A DNA stretch of 56,348 nt, from NCBI GenBank assembly GCA_005893225.1, contig VBOT01000071.1, positions 1 through 56,348 of the forward strand, read 5' to 3'. The notes below the pieces were generated by a model. The model was not told the DNA's origin and made no database searches. It saw only the letters and a list, made by a program, of their open reading frames with translations. This DNA comes from Candidatus Eiseniibacteriota bacterium (GTDB lineage Bacteria; Eisenbacteria; RBG-16-71-46). Positions 17,556-25,517 of this stretch are shown here, in pieces (the stretch's first letter is position 1; each line of letters begins with the position of its first letter). The position numbers and the translations under genes were made by a program.

Positions 17556-18731
17556 ATGGACAAGCTGCGGGGCCGCCAGCCGCGGCCGGAGCGCGCGATT
17601 CAACGCCGCCGGTTCCTGATCCTCGCGGGCGGTGCCGCCGCCTACCTGGCGCTGCGGTCCCACCGGGCGTGGGCGCGCCGAGCGGCGCGCCCGCAGCCCG
17701 TGCTCCAGCCCTGGACGCTCCCCGACGAGCCGCCCGCCGGCGCGCTCGAGACCGCTCGCTCGCTGGTGGCCGCCGCGGTCCTCGCTCCCAGCCTCTGGAA
17801 CAGCCAGCCGTGGCGATTCGAGGTCGAAGGCTCGACGATCCGTCTGGTCGCCGACGGCCAGCGCTCGCTTCCCATCACCGACCCGGCGCAGCGGGGCCTG
17901 ATGATCTCGCTCGGCGCCGCGCTCGAGAACCTGCTGGTGGCGGCGCGAGCCTACGGTCTGCGGCCGAATGTCACCTACGCGCCGCACGACGGCCCGGGGG
18001 GCCTGGTGGCGGAGGTCACGTGGTCCAACGGTGACCTCAGGCGCGACCGCCCGATGTTCGGCGCGATCGTCGAGCGCCGCACCAATCGCCGCATGTACGA
18101 CGAGCGCGGCATCCTGGCCCCCAACCGGGCGCAGCTCATCGCCCAGGTGCCGGAGGGCTTTCTGCTCCACTGGATCGACGACCGCGACCGGATCGAGTCG
18201 GTGGCCGACCTCGCCCACCAGGCGATCCACGAGCGGGTGCTGGACCGCCGAGCGGAGGCCGAGCAGTACTCGTGGATGCGCTTCGACGACGACGCCCGGC
18301 GCCGTGGCGACGGCGTCAGCGTCGACGAGCTGGAGCTGGGAGGGCCGGCGCGCTGGATGGCGGGCCGCTACTTCAATCCCGAGAGCTGGTTCCTGCGCTT
18401 CGGGGCGCAGAGCGCCGCCAAGCAGGCGCGCTCGGCGGTCCGCTCGGCGGGAGCGCTGGCGCTGCTCGTCGCGGTGCGTGGCGGGGAGGCTCAGTGGCTG
18501 ACCGGCGGGCAGGCCTACGAGCGCTTCGCCCTGAAGGCGACGACGCTCGGCATCGCCCACCAGCCCATCAACGCGCTGATCGAGAGCGACCGCTACCGGG
18601 CCGAGGTCCTGCGGCAGTTCGCCGCGGGGGGCGAGGAGCCCCTCATGCTGCTGCGCCTCGGCCACTCCAAGAGCCCTCCGCCCGCGGTGCGGCGCAACGT
18701 GGCGCTGGTGGCGTCGTTCCGGAACTCGTAG
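17556..18731 (+). CDS. Tat-exported nitroreductase-family protein
   Basis: This 391-residue protein starts at ATG 17556. A twin-arginine-like signal is present (QRRRFLILAGGAAAYLAL), so it may fold in the cytoplasm with FMN and be exported. The nitroreductase fold is marked by APSLWNSQPWRF (about residues 79-90) and a late Gly-rich flavin region (TLGIAHQPINALIES). It resembles the Acg-like long nitroreductases rather than small NfsB enzymes. Three TTGAC motifs (17506, 17517, 17524) lie just upstream, but no -10 partner is obvious. It converges with the TldE gene. Confidence 0.85.
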   Translation: MDKLRGRQPRPERAIQRRRFLILAGGAAAYLALRSHRAWARRAARPQPVLQPWTLPDEPPAGALETARSLVAAAVLAPSLWNSQPWRFEVEGSTIRLVADGQRSLPITDPAQRGLMISLGAALENLLVAARAYGLRPNVTYAPHDGPGGLVAEVTWSNGDLRRDRPMFGAIVERRTNRRMYDERGILAPNRAQLIAQVPEGFLLHWIDDRDRIESVADLAHQAIHERVLDRRAEAEQYSWMRFDDDARRRGDGVSVDELELGGPARWMAGRYFNPESWFLRFGAQSAAKQARSAVRSAGALALLVAVRGGEAQWLTGGQAYERFALKATTLGIAHQPINALIESDRYRAEVLRQFAAGGEEPLMLLRLGHSKSPPPAVRRNVALVASFRNS

Positions 18732-18759
18732 TCGAGCCGGCGGCCCGCCCTCGGGCCTG

Positions 18760-18778
18760 GTGTTCCGGACCGGAACAC
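18760..18778. terminator. Perfect palindrome between convergent genes
   Basis: GTGTTCCGG (18760-18768) and CCGGAACAC (18770-18778) flank one central base. It sits 28 bases after the nitroreductase stop and two bases from the TldE stop, so it could end transcription from both sides, although it lacks T-runs. It could instead be a dimeric protein-binding site. Confidence 0.45.
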
Positions 18779-18780
18779 TT

Positions 18781-20172
18781 CTAGCCTTCTACGCCCCCGC
18801 TCACCGTCATCTCGGCGATCAGGAGCGTCGGGCAGGCCACCGCGTGCTCGAACCTGAGGTCGTTCCCCACCGCGACCACCTGGCGCAGCATCTCCAGCGA
18901 GTTCGAGGCCACGGTGACGCCCTCGACCGGGAACGCCTTCTCGCCCCGCTCGATCCAGTGTCCCTGCGCCTGGTAGGAATAGTCGCCGGTCACCGAGTTG
19001 AAGCCGAACGAGCCCTGGTCGTCCATGTAGAAGCCCCGGTCGACCCGGGCAAGGATCGCTTCGGGCGTCTCCGTGCCGGGCTCGAGGTAGAGATTGTTGT
19101 GGCCCACGCCCGGGACCGAGGCGTAGGACCTCTGGGCGCTGCCGGTCGAGCCCGTCCCCATGCGCCTTCCGTAGTAGGCGTCGAACTCGAACATCGCGCA
19201 TCGCCCGCGGTCGATCAGCACGTTGCGCCGGGTCGGGATGCCCTCTCCGTCGTAGGGCTCGGTCGCGATCCCGCCGGGCATCCGCCCGTCGTCCACGAGG
19301 GTGACGCTGGGCGCGGCGATCGTCTGCCCGAGCTTGTCGGTGAGCCACGAAGCCTGCTTGACCACCCCCGCCCCGCTGAAGGCGCCGTGGAGGTCGGAGA
19401 GCCAGGCGGCGCCGATGTCGGGGTGCATCACCACCGGGACGCGCGCCGCCGGCACGGGACGCGCGCCGATCCTCTGGACCGCCCGCCTCGCCGCCTCCCG
19501 GGCCAGCTCCTCGAGCGGCGGCAGCTCGCCGAGCCAGCGCCTGGAGACCCCGTAGTATCCGGTCTGCTGCTTGCCCTCGCGATCGTCGGCGAGCGCCACG
19601 ACGTGGGCGCTCACCGCGGTGCCGCTCCAGGTGCGCGCCAGACCATGCGAGTTGACCAGCGCCACCGCGCCGTCGTGGCTCGAGACCGCGGCGCCCTCGG
19701 TGCGGCGGATGCGCGGATCGTAGCCCAGGGCCACGCGCTCGAGCGTGAGCGCCATGTCGATCTTCCGGTCCGGCGGGAGCTCGAGCACCGCCGGGTCGAA
19801 GAGCCTGAGGTCGCCCGGCGGATCCTCGCGCTCGGGAGCCGGAAGTCCGTTCGCCGGGTCCGGGGTCGCGAAGCGAGCCAGGATGACCACGCGCCGCGTC
19901 AGGTCCTCGAGGGCGGCGCTCCGGAAATCGTTGGTGGAGACGAAGCCCACCGCCCCGTTCACGATCACCCGGAGACCGAGGCCGTGGGTGACGCTCTGCT
20001 TCAGGGTCTCGACCTGGCGGTTGAGAGCGCGCGCGGTGAAGGAGCGCGTGCTCTCGACGATCGCCTCGGCCTCCTCGGCCCCGGCCGCCCGCGCCCGCTC
20101 CACCGCCTCGGCCGCGACCGCCTCGAGGGCGGCTTCCGCCACCGGCTGGACACCCGCCGAGAAGGGGCTCAC
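18781..20172 (-). CDS. pmbA: TldE/PmbA-type metalloprotease partner subunit
   Basis: This 463-residue protein is the PmbA (TldE) partner of the TldD/E heterodimer. In known systems the dimer degrades unfolded peptides and matures modified peptides such as microcin B17. Family features include GLRVIVNGAVGFVSTN near the N terminus and the C-terminal LEPGTETPEAILARVDRG followed by TGDYSYQAQGHWIERGE. It lacks the zinc HExxxH site, as TldE does. Its start GTG 20172 overlaps the TldD stop (GTGA), so synthesis of the two subunits is coupled. Confidence 0.93.
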   Translation of the reverse strand: MSPFSAGVQPVAEAALEAVAAEAVERARAAGAEEAEAIVESTRSFTARALNRQVETLKQSVTHGLGLRVIVNGAVGFVSTNDFRSAALEDLTRRVVILARFATPDPANGLPAPEREDPPGDLRLFDPAVLELPPDRKIDMALTLERVALGYDPRIRRTEGAAVSSHDGAVALVNSHGLARTWSGTAVSAHVVALADDREGKQQTGYYGVSRRWLGELPPLEELAREAARRAVQRIGARPVPAARVPVVMHPDIGAAWLSDLHGAFSGAGVVKQASWLTDKLGQTIAAPSVTLVDDGRMPGGIATEPYDGEGIPTRRNVLIDRGRCAMFEFDAYYGRRMGTGSTGSAQRSYASVPGVGHNNLYLEPGTETPEAILARVDRGFYMDDQGSFGFNSVTGDYSYQAQGHWIERGEKAFPVEGVTVASNSLEMLRQVVAVGNDLRFEHAVACPTLLIAEMTVSGGVEG

Positions 20173-21623
20173 GTTCGCGTCCCTCCCACGGTGATGGCGG
20201 TGAACCGCACCGTCGGCTGCCCGACCCCGACCGGCTTCCACTGCCCGTCCTTGCCGCACGATCCGGTGGTGCCGTCGATCTCGAGGTCGCTGGCGACCGC
20301 GTCGATCTTCAGCATCGCGTCGTTGCCGTTGCCGGTGAGAGTGGCGTTGCGCACCGGGTAGGTGAGCTTGCCGTTCTCGATCTGGTGCGCCTCGGTCACC
20401 TGGAACGAGAAGTTGCCGTCGGCGGGGTTGACCGAGCCGCCGCCCAGGTTCTTGCAGTAGAGACCGCGCTTCACCGAGGCGATCAGATCCTCGGGGGCTT
20501 GAGGGCCGGCCTCGATGTAGGTGTTGGTCATGCGGCACAGCGGGTAGTCCCGGTACGAGCTCCTCCGGCCGTTCCCGGTCGGCCGCTCGCCGGTGAGCCG
20601 GGCGTTGAGCAGGTCCCAGAGATAGCCGACCAGCAGCCCGTCCTCGACCAGGACCGTGCGCTGCGCCGGCGTCCCCTCGTCGTCGACCCGGAACGAGCCG
20701 CGGCTGAACGGCACGACGCCGCTGTCGACGATGGTCACCCCCCTGGCCGCCACCTGCTGGCCGCGCTGGGTGGCGCGGATCGAGGTGCGCTTGCGGATCG
20801 TGTCGCCTTCCATGCTGTGGCCGAAGCACTCGTGCACCATCACGCCGCCCCAGCCGGAGGCGACCACCACCGGATAGGCTCCGGCTTCCGGCTCGCGCGC
20901 CGCGAGCAGGAGCACCGCGGTCTCGGCCGCCTCGCGGGCGATGGTCTCGGGCGATCGATCGCGCTCGAAGTAGGAGGCCTCCACCGCCCCTCCGCCGGCC
21001 GCGAAGCCCTGCTGCCGCTCCCCGTCGGCCAGCGCCAGCGCGACCACGGTGAGACGCGCGAGGTACTGGCGGTCCGCAGCCCACAGGCCGTCGCTGTTCG
21101 CCACCACGAACTGCTTGGTGGAGTCGGAGAGCGCCGCGCTGACCTCGTGCACGCGCGGGTCGTGCGAGCGTGCGGCGTCGTTGGCGCGCTGGAGGAGCGC
21201 GATCTTGCGCGACTCGTCGAGCGCCGCCGGGGCCGGCTCGCTCAGCTGGAACGGCGCCGGGGCATCGACCACCTTGAACGACTTCGGGCGGCCGTCGGCC
21301 GCGCCGGCGCGCGCGATCCGGGCGGCCACGCGCGCGGCCTCGCGCAGGTCCTCCGGCTCGAAACCGTCGGCGTAGGCGTAGCCCGTCTGCTCGCCGCTCA
21401 CGGCGCGCACGCCCACTCCCCGGAGGATCGAGCGCTCGCAGCGCTTGAGCCGGTTCTCCTCGAGCGAGAAGCCGGTGTGAACCGTGTGCTCTCCGTAGAC
21501 CTCGGCGAACTCGGCGCCGTGAGCCCGTGCGAGCGCGATGAGCTCCTCGAGGAGCTCGAACGGCAGCAGCGCGGCGAGCTCCGAGGCAGGGTCGGACACG
21601 GTGGACTGCGGAGGGTTGGCCAT
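20169..21623 (-). CDS. tldD: TldD metalloprotease, catalytic subunit
   Basis: This 484-residue protein carries the zinc motif HECFGH (about residues 262-267), followed by the family segment SMEGDTIRKRTS, and ends with the TldD C-terminal strands (SDLEIDGTTGSCGKDGQ). TldD supplies the metal site of the TldD/TldE peptidase, which accepts extended peptides inside a closed chamber. The start is ATG 21623. No obvious modified-peptide precursor gene is nearby, so a housekeeping role is as likely as RiPP maturation. Confidence 0.95.
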   Translation of the reverse strand: MANPPQSTVSDPASELAALLPFELLEELIALARAHGAEFAEVYGEHTVHTGFSLEENRLKRCERSILRGVGVRAVSGEQTGYAYADGFEPEDLREAARVAARIARAGAADGRPKSFKVVDAPAPFQLSEPAPAALDESRKIALLQRANDAARSHDPRVHEVSAALSDSTKQFVVANSDGLWAADRQYLARLTVVALALADGERQQGFAAGGGAVEASYFERDRSPETIAREAAETAVLLLAAREPEAGAYPVVVASGWGGVMVHECFGHSMEGDTIRKRTSIRATQRGQQVAARGVTIVDSGVVPFSRGSFRVDDEGTPAQRTVLVEDGLLVGYLWDLLNARLTGERPTGNGRRSSYRDYPLCRMTNTYIEAGPQAPEDLIASVKRGLYCKNLGGGSVNPADGNFSFQVTEAHQIENGKLTYPVRNATLTGNGNDAMLKIDAVASDLEIDGTTGSCGKDGQWKPVGVGQPTVRFTAITVGGTRT

Positions 21624-21946
21624 GGAAGGTCCTGGGTTAGGGATCGTGCGGGAACGGGGCAGTCTAGGGACAGACCGCGCCGCGGCGCAAACCCTTCATC
21701 CCGACTTCATCCCGAGCGCCACCCGAGGTCCCTCGTGGCCCGCGCCCACCGCAACGCTCATGCGCGACCCGGCATGGCGGGCCGCTGCGTCTTGCAATCG
21801 GCGCGCGGTCGGCGGGCGCGGTCGAGCGCCAATCTTCATGGCGTCGCAAAGGATTGGGAATTGCACTTGACCCTCCGGCGGACCGCTCGTGATACTCGTT
21901 GTTTCTTGCTCCGCCCCTTCCCCATTCCGGAGAGGCCCACACACTC
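21624..21946. other. Divergent intergenic region of 323 bases
   Basis: This gap separates tldD (leftward) from the secreted two-repeat protein (rightward). Only the rightward promoter listed separately is convincing; no small gene is supported. Confidence 0.6.
21867..21896 (+). promoter_or_regulatory. Promoter of the secreted two-repeat protein gene
   Basis: TTGACC (21867-21872) and GATACT (21891-21896) are separated by 18 bases, giving a sigma70-type promoter about 50 bases before ATG 21947. Confidence 0.5.
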
Positions 21947-23185
21947 ATGGTGCGAACACGCTGGATGGTATCGGTGATGCTCGGAGCGCTGATCCTCGTC
22001 GCGCTCGAGGCAGGCGCCGCCAAGACGCCGGACAAGCGACCCCCGGCGGAATCCGCGTCCACCGCCCGGGCCCAGTCCAGGAACCTGCTCGTGAATCCGG
22101 GCTTCGAGGACGGCTCGAAGGGAAGCTCGTGGATGCCGGCGGGGTGGGACACCTCGCGGGCCAACCTCCCGACCGTGCTGTTCACGCGCGACCAGTTCAA
22201 CGTGCACGGTGGCAAGTACGCCGTCAGCGTGGCGAGCGCCAGCGGTCTCTATTACATGGCCCACAACTGGAGCCAGACGGTGCTGGTCGGCCCGGAGGCG
22301 TGGAACAAGGACGCGGTGTTCTCGGTCTGGACCCGCAGCAGCGGAGTGGAGGGACGCGCTTACGTCGTGCTCCAGGCCTACCGCGACACGATCAGCAAGA
22401 TGGCGAAGGTATGGGGGATGGACCGGCTCGACGCCGGTCAGAAGCTGGGCATCAACGCGATCGACGACCCGCTGGTCGATCTGGGATGGAAGCGGGCGTT
22501 CTTCCCCGAGCCGGAGACCGACTGGGTGCGGCGCGAAGTGCGAGTGTTCGTGCCCCCGAGCGTCAGCGTCCTGTTCGTCCGGTGCGGCGTCATCGGCACC
22601 GGGCAGCTCGTGATCGACGATGCGTCCCTGACCCTCGAGCCCGCGCAGCCGGCGCCCGAGATCGCCCCTCATGCCAACCTGCTCGTGGACCCGGGCTTCG
22701 AGGGGGACGACGGCGCCTGGGAGTACTCCCTGCCTCCCTATCCGACCATGAAGGCGGAGCGCGACACCACGATCGCCCACTCGGGGAAGGCGTCCCTGAA
22801 CCTCACCTGCGGAGGGGACGTGGGGATCATCCAGGCACAGAGCGGCGTCTGCCAGGTGGTCTGCAACCGCAATCTCGGGGGCAAGCACATCAAGCTCTCG
22901 GGATTCATGAAGACCGACACGCTGCAGGGGAGCGCCTACGTCAAGGTCTACTGCCACTCGCTGAAAGGAGTGGGCCAGATGGGCTCGGTCGCACCGCTCT
23001 CGGGCACGACGCCCTGGAGTCCGATGACCGCCGAGATGGACCTGCCGGCGGACACCTACGAGGTGTGGGTGTGGTTCGCGTTCAACGGGCCGGCCGTCGG
23101 GCGCGTGCAGGTCGACGATGCGAGCCTGGAGGTGGTCGGGCCCGCCCAGGGAGCTACGCCGGGGACGGGAAAGAGCGGGCCCTAG
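21947..23185 (+). CDS. Secreted protein with two carbohydrate-binding-like beta-sandwich repeats
   Basis: This 412-residue protein starts at ATG 21947, with GGAGAGG at 21929-21935. A signal peptide covers about residues 1-25. Two repeats start alike (NLLVNPGFEDGS and NLLVDPGFEGDDG) and both close with a strand ending VIDDASL or VQVDDASL. This is the layout of CBM4/9-like jelly-roll modules that bind sugars. No catalytic domain is attached, so it is probably a binding or surface protein. It is possibly transcribed alone from the promoter at 21867. Confidence 0.75.
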   Translation: MVRTRWMVSVMLGALILVALEAGAAKTPDKRPPAESASTARAQSRNLLVNPGFEDGSKGSSWMPAGWDTSRANLPTVLFTRDQFNVHGGKYAVSVASASGLYYMAHNWSQTVLVGPEAWNKDAVFSVWTRSSGVEGRAYVVLQAYRDTISKMAKVWGMDRLDAGQKLGINAIDDPLVDLGWKRAFFPEPETDWVRREVRVFVPPSVSVLFVRCGVIGTGQLVIDDASLTLEPAQPAPEIAPHANLLVDPGFEGDDGAWEYSLPPYPTMKAERDTTIAHSGKASLNLTCGGDVGIIQAQSGVCQVVCNRNLGGKHIKLSGFMKTDTLQGSAYVKVYCHSLKGVGQMGSVAPLSGTTPWSPMTAEMDLPADTYEVWVWFAFNGPAVGRVQVDDASLEVVGPAQGATPGTGKSGP

Positions 23186-23553
23186 CCCGTCAGCCCCGGC
23201 CTCCCCGACCTGGCGAGGTCTGTAGTTCCAACCTGGCGAGGTCTTGACATTCGGACCATGCGGGTTAACACTACCTTTGCAGCTGGGCAGAAAGTACTCC
23301 CTGGCACGGAGCTTTCGATTCCAAGCCCGGGTCGCGTTCGCTGCACGCGGCCTGCCGAAGCGAGACATCGAGCGGCAATCCCGAGCGAGGTGAGCCGTGA
23401 GGGTCGCGCGAGGCCAAGCGGGTGAGGAGCTGCGGAGACGCCCGAACCACTTGCCCAGGTGGTGCCCTCTCGGGCGTCTGTGGGAAGGATCCCCTCCCTC
23501 TTCTCGGTCGTTGCCCCCCCTTTTTCCACCCCTCCCCCGCTTCTTCCTGCCTC
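23186..23553. other. Structured convergent intergenic region
   Basis: The 368 bases between the secreted protein gene and corA hold no supported gene. They contain a perfect -35 hexamer (TTGACA 23244-23249) with a weak -10 (TAACAC 23266-23271) pointing right, then a two-part hairpin at 23436-23479, and a T5 run after C7 near 23514-23525. A small untranslated RNA is possible. Confidence 0.4.
23436..23479 (+). terminator. Long bulged hairpin
   Basis: AGACGCCCGA (23436-23445) pairs with TCGGGCGTCT (23470-23479), and ACCAC (23446-23450) with GTGGT (23459-23463), leaving a six-base bulge on one side. It may terminate the rightward gene, or form part of an RNA started at the TTGACA site. Confidence 0.45.
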
Positions 23554-24489
23554 TCAGAGCCAGCGCTTGCGCTTGAGGTACCACCACGTCACGCCTGCCG
23601 AACCGGCCAGCAGCGCCAGGACGTAGGCCCACCCGGTGCGCCAGTGGTACTCGGCCAGGTTGAAGTTCATCCCGTAGTAGCTGGTGATCAGCGTTAGGGG
23701 CAGCCCGACCGTGGCGATCACGGTGAGTCGCTTGATCACCTCGTTCAGGCGATGGGAGGCGGCCGACACGTGGAGGTCGAGGAGGGTGGCGCTCTCGTCG
23801 CGGAACGAGTCGAGGAGATCGCTGACCCGGGCGAGCCGGTCGTAAACGTCCCGAAGGTAGGGCCGCATCTCCGGCGGGATGGTCCGGAACTCGTCGCGGG
23901 TGAGCGCCAGCAGGGTGTCGCGCTGCGGGCCCACGATGCGGCGCAGCGCCGACATCCCGCGCTTGAGACGGATGATCTTCTCGTGCACCTCGCCGCCGTG
24001 ATCCTGGAAGATCCGCTCCTCGAGCTCGTCGATCTCCTCCGCGATCCTGTCGACGATCGGCAGGTAGTGGTCGACCAGCACGTCCAACAGGAAGTGGAGC
24101 AGGTGCGAGGGGCCGGCGGTGAGGGCGATGACGCCGTGGGCGGCGGCGATCGATCGGGTGCTTCCGTCGTGGTAGGTGACGAGGAAGCGCTCGCCCAGCA
24201 CCATGTCGACCTCGCGCAGGGTGGGCCGATCCTCGTCCCACCGAGCCGAGTGCATGACCACGTAGAGGTAGTCGCCGTAGTTGTCGACCTTGGGCCGGTT
24301 GACCTCCATCACCATGTCCTCGAGGACGAGGGGATGGATCCGCAGGGGCTCGAGCGTCTTGCGCGCCACGGCTTCGTCCTCGCAGTCGAAGTCGATCCAC
24401 GCCACGCCGCCCGCGGAGGCGCCGCGCAGGGCCTCCTCGGGCGTGGTCTCCCGCGCCCCGCCGCCGTCCGCCAGCCAGGCGCGGATCAC
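23554..24489 (-). CDS. corA: CorA-family magnesium/cobalt channel
   Basis: This 311-residue inner-membrane protein has an alpha/beta cytoplasmic domain, long helices (about residues 120-240) and two C-terminal transmembrane segments. The selectivity motif YGMNF is present at about residue 271. CorA forms a pentameric Mg2+ channel gated by intracellular Mg2+. The basic C-terminal end (WWYLKRKRWL) is typical. The start is GTG 24489, which overlaps the deacetylase stop as GTGA, so it is translated from the same message as the upstream deacetylase. Confidence 0.94.
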   Translation of the reverse strand: MIRAWLADGGGARETTPEEALRGASAGGVAWIDFDCEDEAVARKTLEPLRIHPLVLEDMVMEVNRPKVDNYGDYLYVVMHSARWDEDRPTLREVDMVLGERFLVTYHDGSTRSIAAAHGVIALTAGPSHLLHFLLDVLVDHYLPIVDRIAEEIDELEERIFQDHGGEVHEKIIRLKRGMSALRRIVGPQRDTLLALTRDEFRTIPPEMRPYLRDVYDRLARVSDLLDSFRDESATLLDLHVSAASHRLNEVIKRLTVIATVGLPLTLITSYYGMNFNLAEYHWRTGWAYVLALLAGSAGVTWWYLKRKRWL

Positions 24490-25409
24490 ACCCGACGCTC
24501 CGCCATCTCGCGCGCGAGGCGGAGCGCCAGGCGGCAGGTCTGGAGGTGGGCCTCGATCGTGTCCTCGACGCGCCGGGCGTAGCCGCCGCCCAGGGTGACG
24601 ACGGCCGGGATCGAGCGCTCGGCGCATCCCTCGAGCACCAGCCGGTCGCGCTGCCCCAGGCCGGCGAGCGAGAGCGCGAGCCCGCCCAGCAGATCGTCGT
24701 GGAACGGATCAGCGCCCGCCTGGTAGAGCACGATCTCCGGCTGGAACTCCCACACCCGGGCCAGCGCCTCCTCGAGCCGGCGGAGGTACTCGGCGTCGCC
24801 GGTGCCGTTCTCGAGCCCGATGTCGAGCGTGCTCCGCTGCTTCGGCACCGGGTAGTTCGCTTCCTGGTGGATCGAGAGCGTGAACACGCGGTCGTCCCCC
24901 CGGAAGATCCCGGCGGTCCCGTTCCCCTGGTGGACGTCCAGGTCGACCACCGCGGCGCGGCTCACGTGCCCGTCGCGTTGCAGGACCCGGATCGCGCAGG
25001 CGAGGTCGTTGATGTAGCAGAAGCCCTCGGCCCGGTCGGAGAAGGCGTGATGGAACCCGCCGCCGATGTGGACCCCCAACCCGCGCTTCCGGGCCTCGCG
25101 CGAGGCGAACACCGTGCCCCCGGCGGCCACCTTGTAGGCTCGCACGACGTCGGCGTGGAGCGGCAGCTCCGACCACATGGTCCGGGGGGTCCAGCGGAGC
25201 TGGTCGAGGTCGTCCAGGTACTCCTCGGTGTGCACCAGGAGCAGGTCGTCGCGCGTCAGGTGGGGCGGCTCGAGGACCTCGGAGTCGTGGATGTCGCCCG
25301 CCCCCGCCAGGGCCTCCCGCACCCGGGCGTACTTCGTGACCGGGAAGACATGCAGGCCGATGTCGCAGGCGTAGAGAGGTGAATGCACGACGGCCGCATG
25401 GCAAGTCAT
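24486..25409 (-). CDS. Histone-deacetylase-family (class II-like/AcuC) enzyme
   Basis: About 307 residues with the arginase/deacetylase fold. Zinc and catalytic motifs are visible: the His pair in GGGFHHAF, the ligands in DLDVHQGNGT, the second Asp ligand in QAGADPFHDD, and the Tyr loop LGGGYAR. Bacterial members remove acetyl groups from proteins, polyamines or small amides. ATG 25409 was chosen because it starts at the family's first strand (HAAVVHSPLYA); an ATG 18 bases upstream is possible. The acetoin genes acuA and acuB are absent, so the substrate is open. Confidence 0.93.
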   Translation of the reverse strand: MTCHAAVVHSPLYACDIGLHVFPVTKYARVREALAGAGDIHDSEVLEPPHLTRDDLLLVHTEEYLDDLDQLRWTPRTMWSELPLHADVVRAYKVAAGGTVFASREARKRGLGVHIGGGFHHAFSDRAEGFCYINDLACAIRVLQRDGHVSRAAVVDLDVHQGNGTAGIFRGDDRVFTLSIHQEANYPVPKQRSTLDIGLENGTGDAEYLRRLEEALARVWEFQPEIVLYQAGADPFHDDLLGGLALSLAGLGQRDRLVLEGCAERSIPAVVTLGGGYARRVEDTIEAHLQTCRLALRLAREMAERRV

Positions 25410-25517
25410 GACCGGGGATGGTGCCATCGGGCCCGCCGCCCGCGCAAAGGCGAGGCGTCGCGCCGGCCGGGCGCGTTCCGAGCCCGGTGTTCCGTCCAGT
25501 AGACTGTCGGCCCGATC

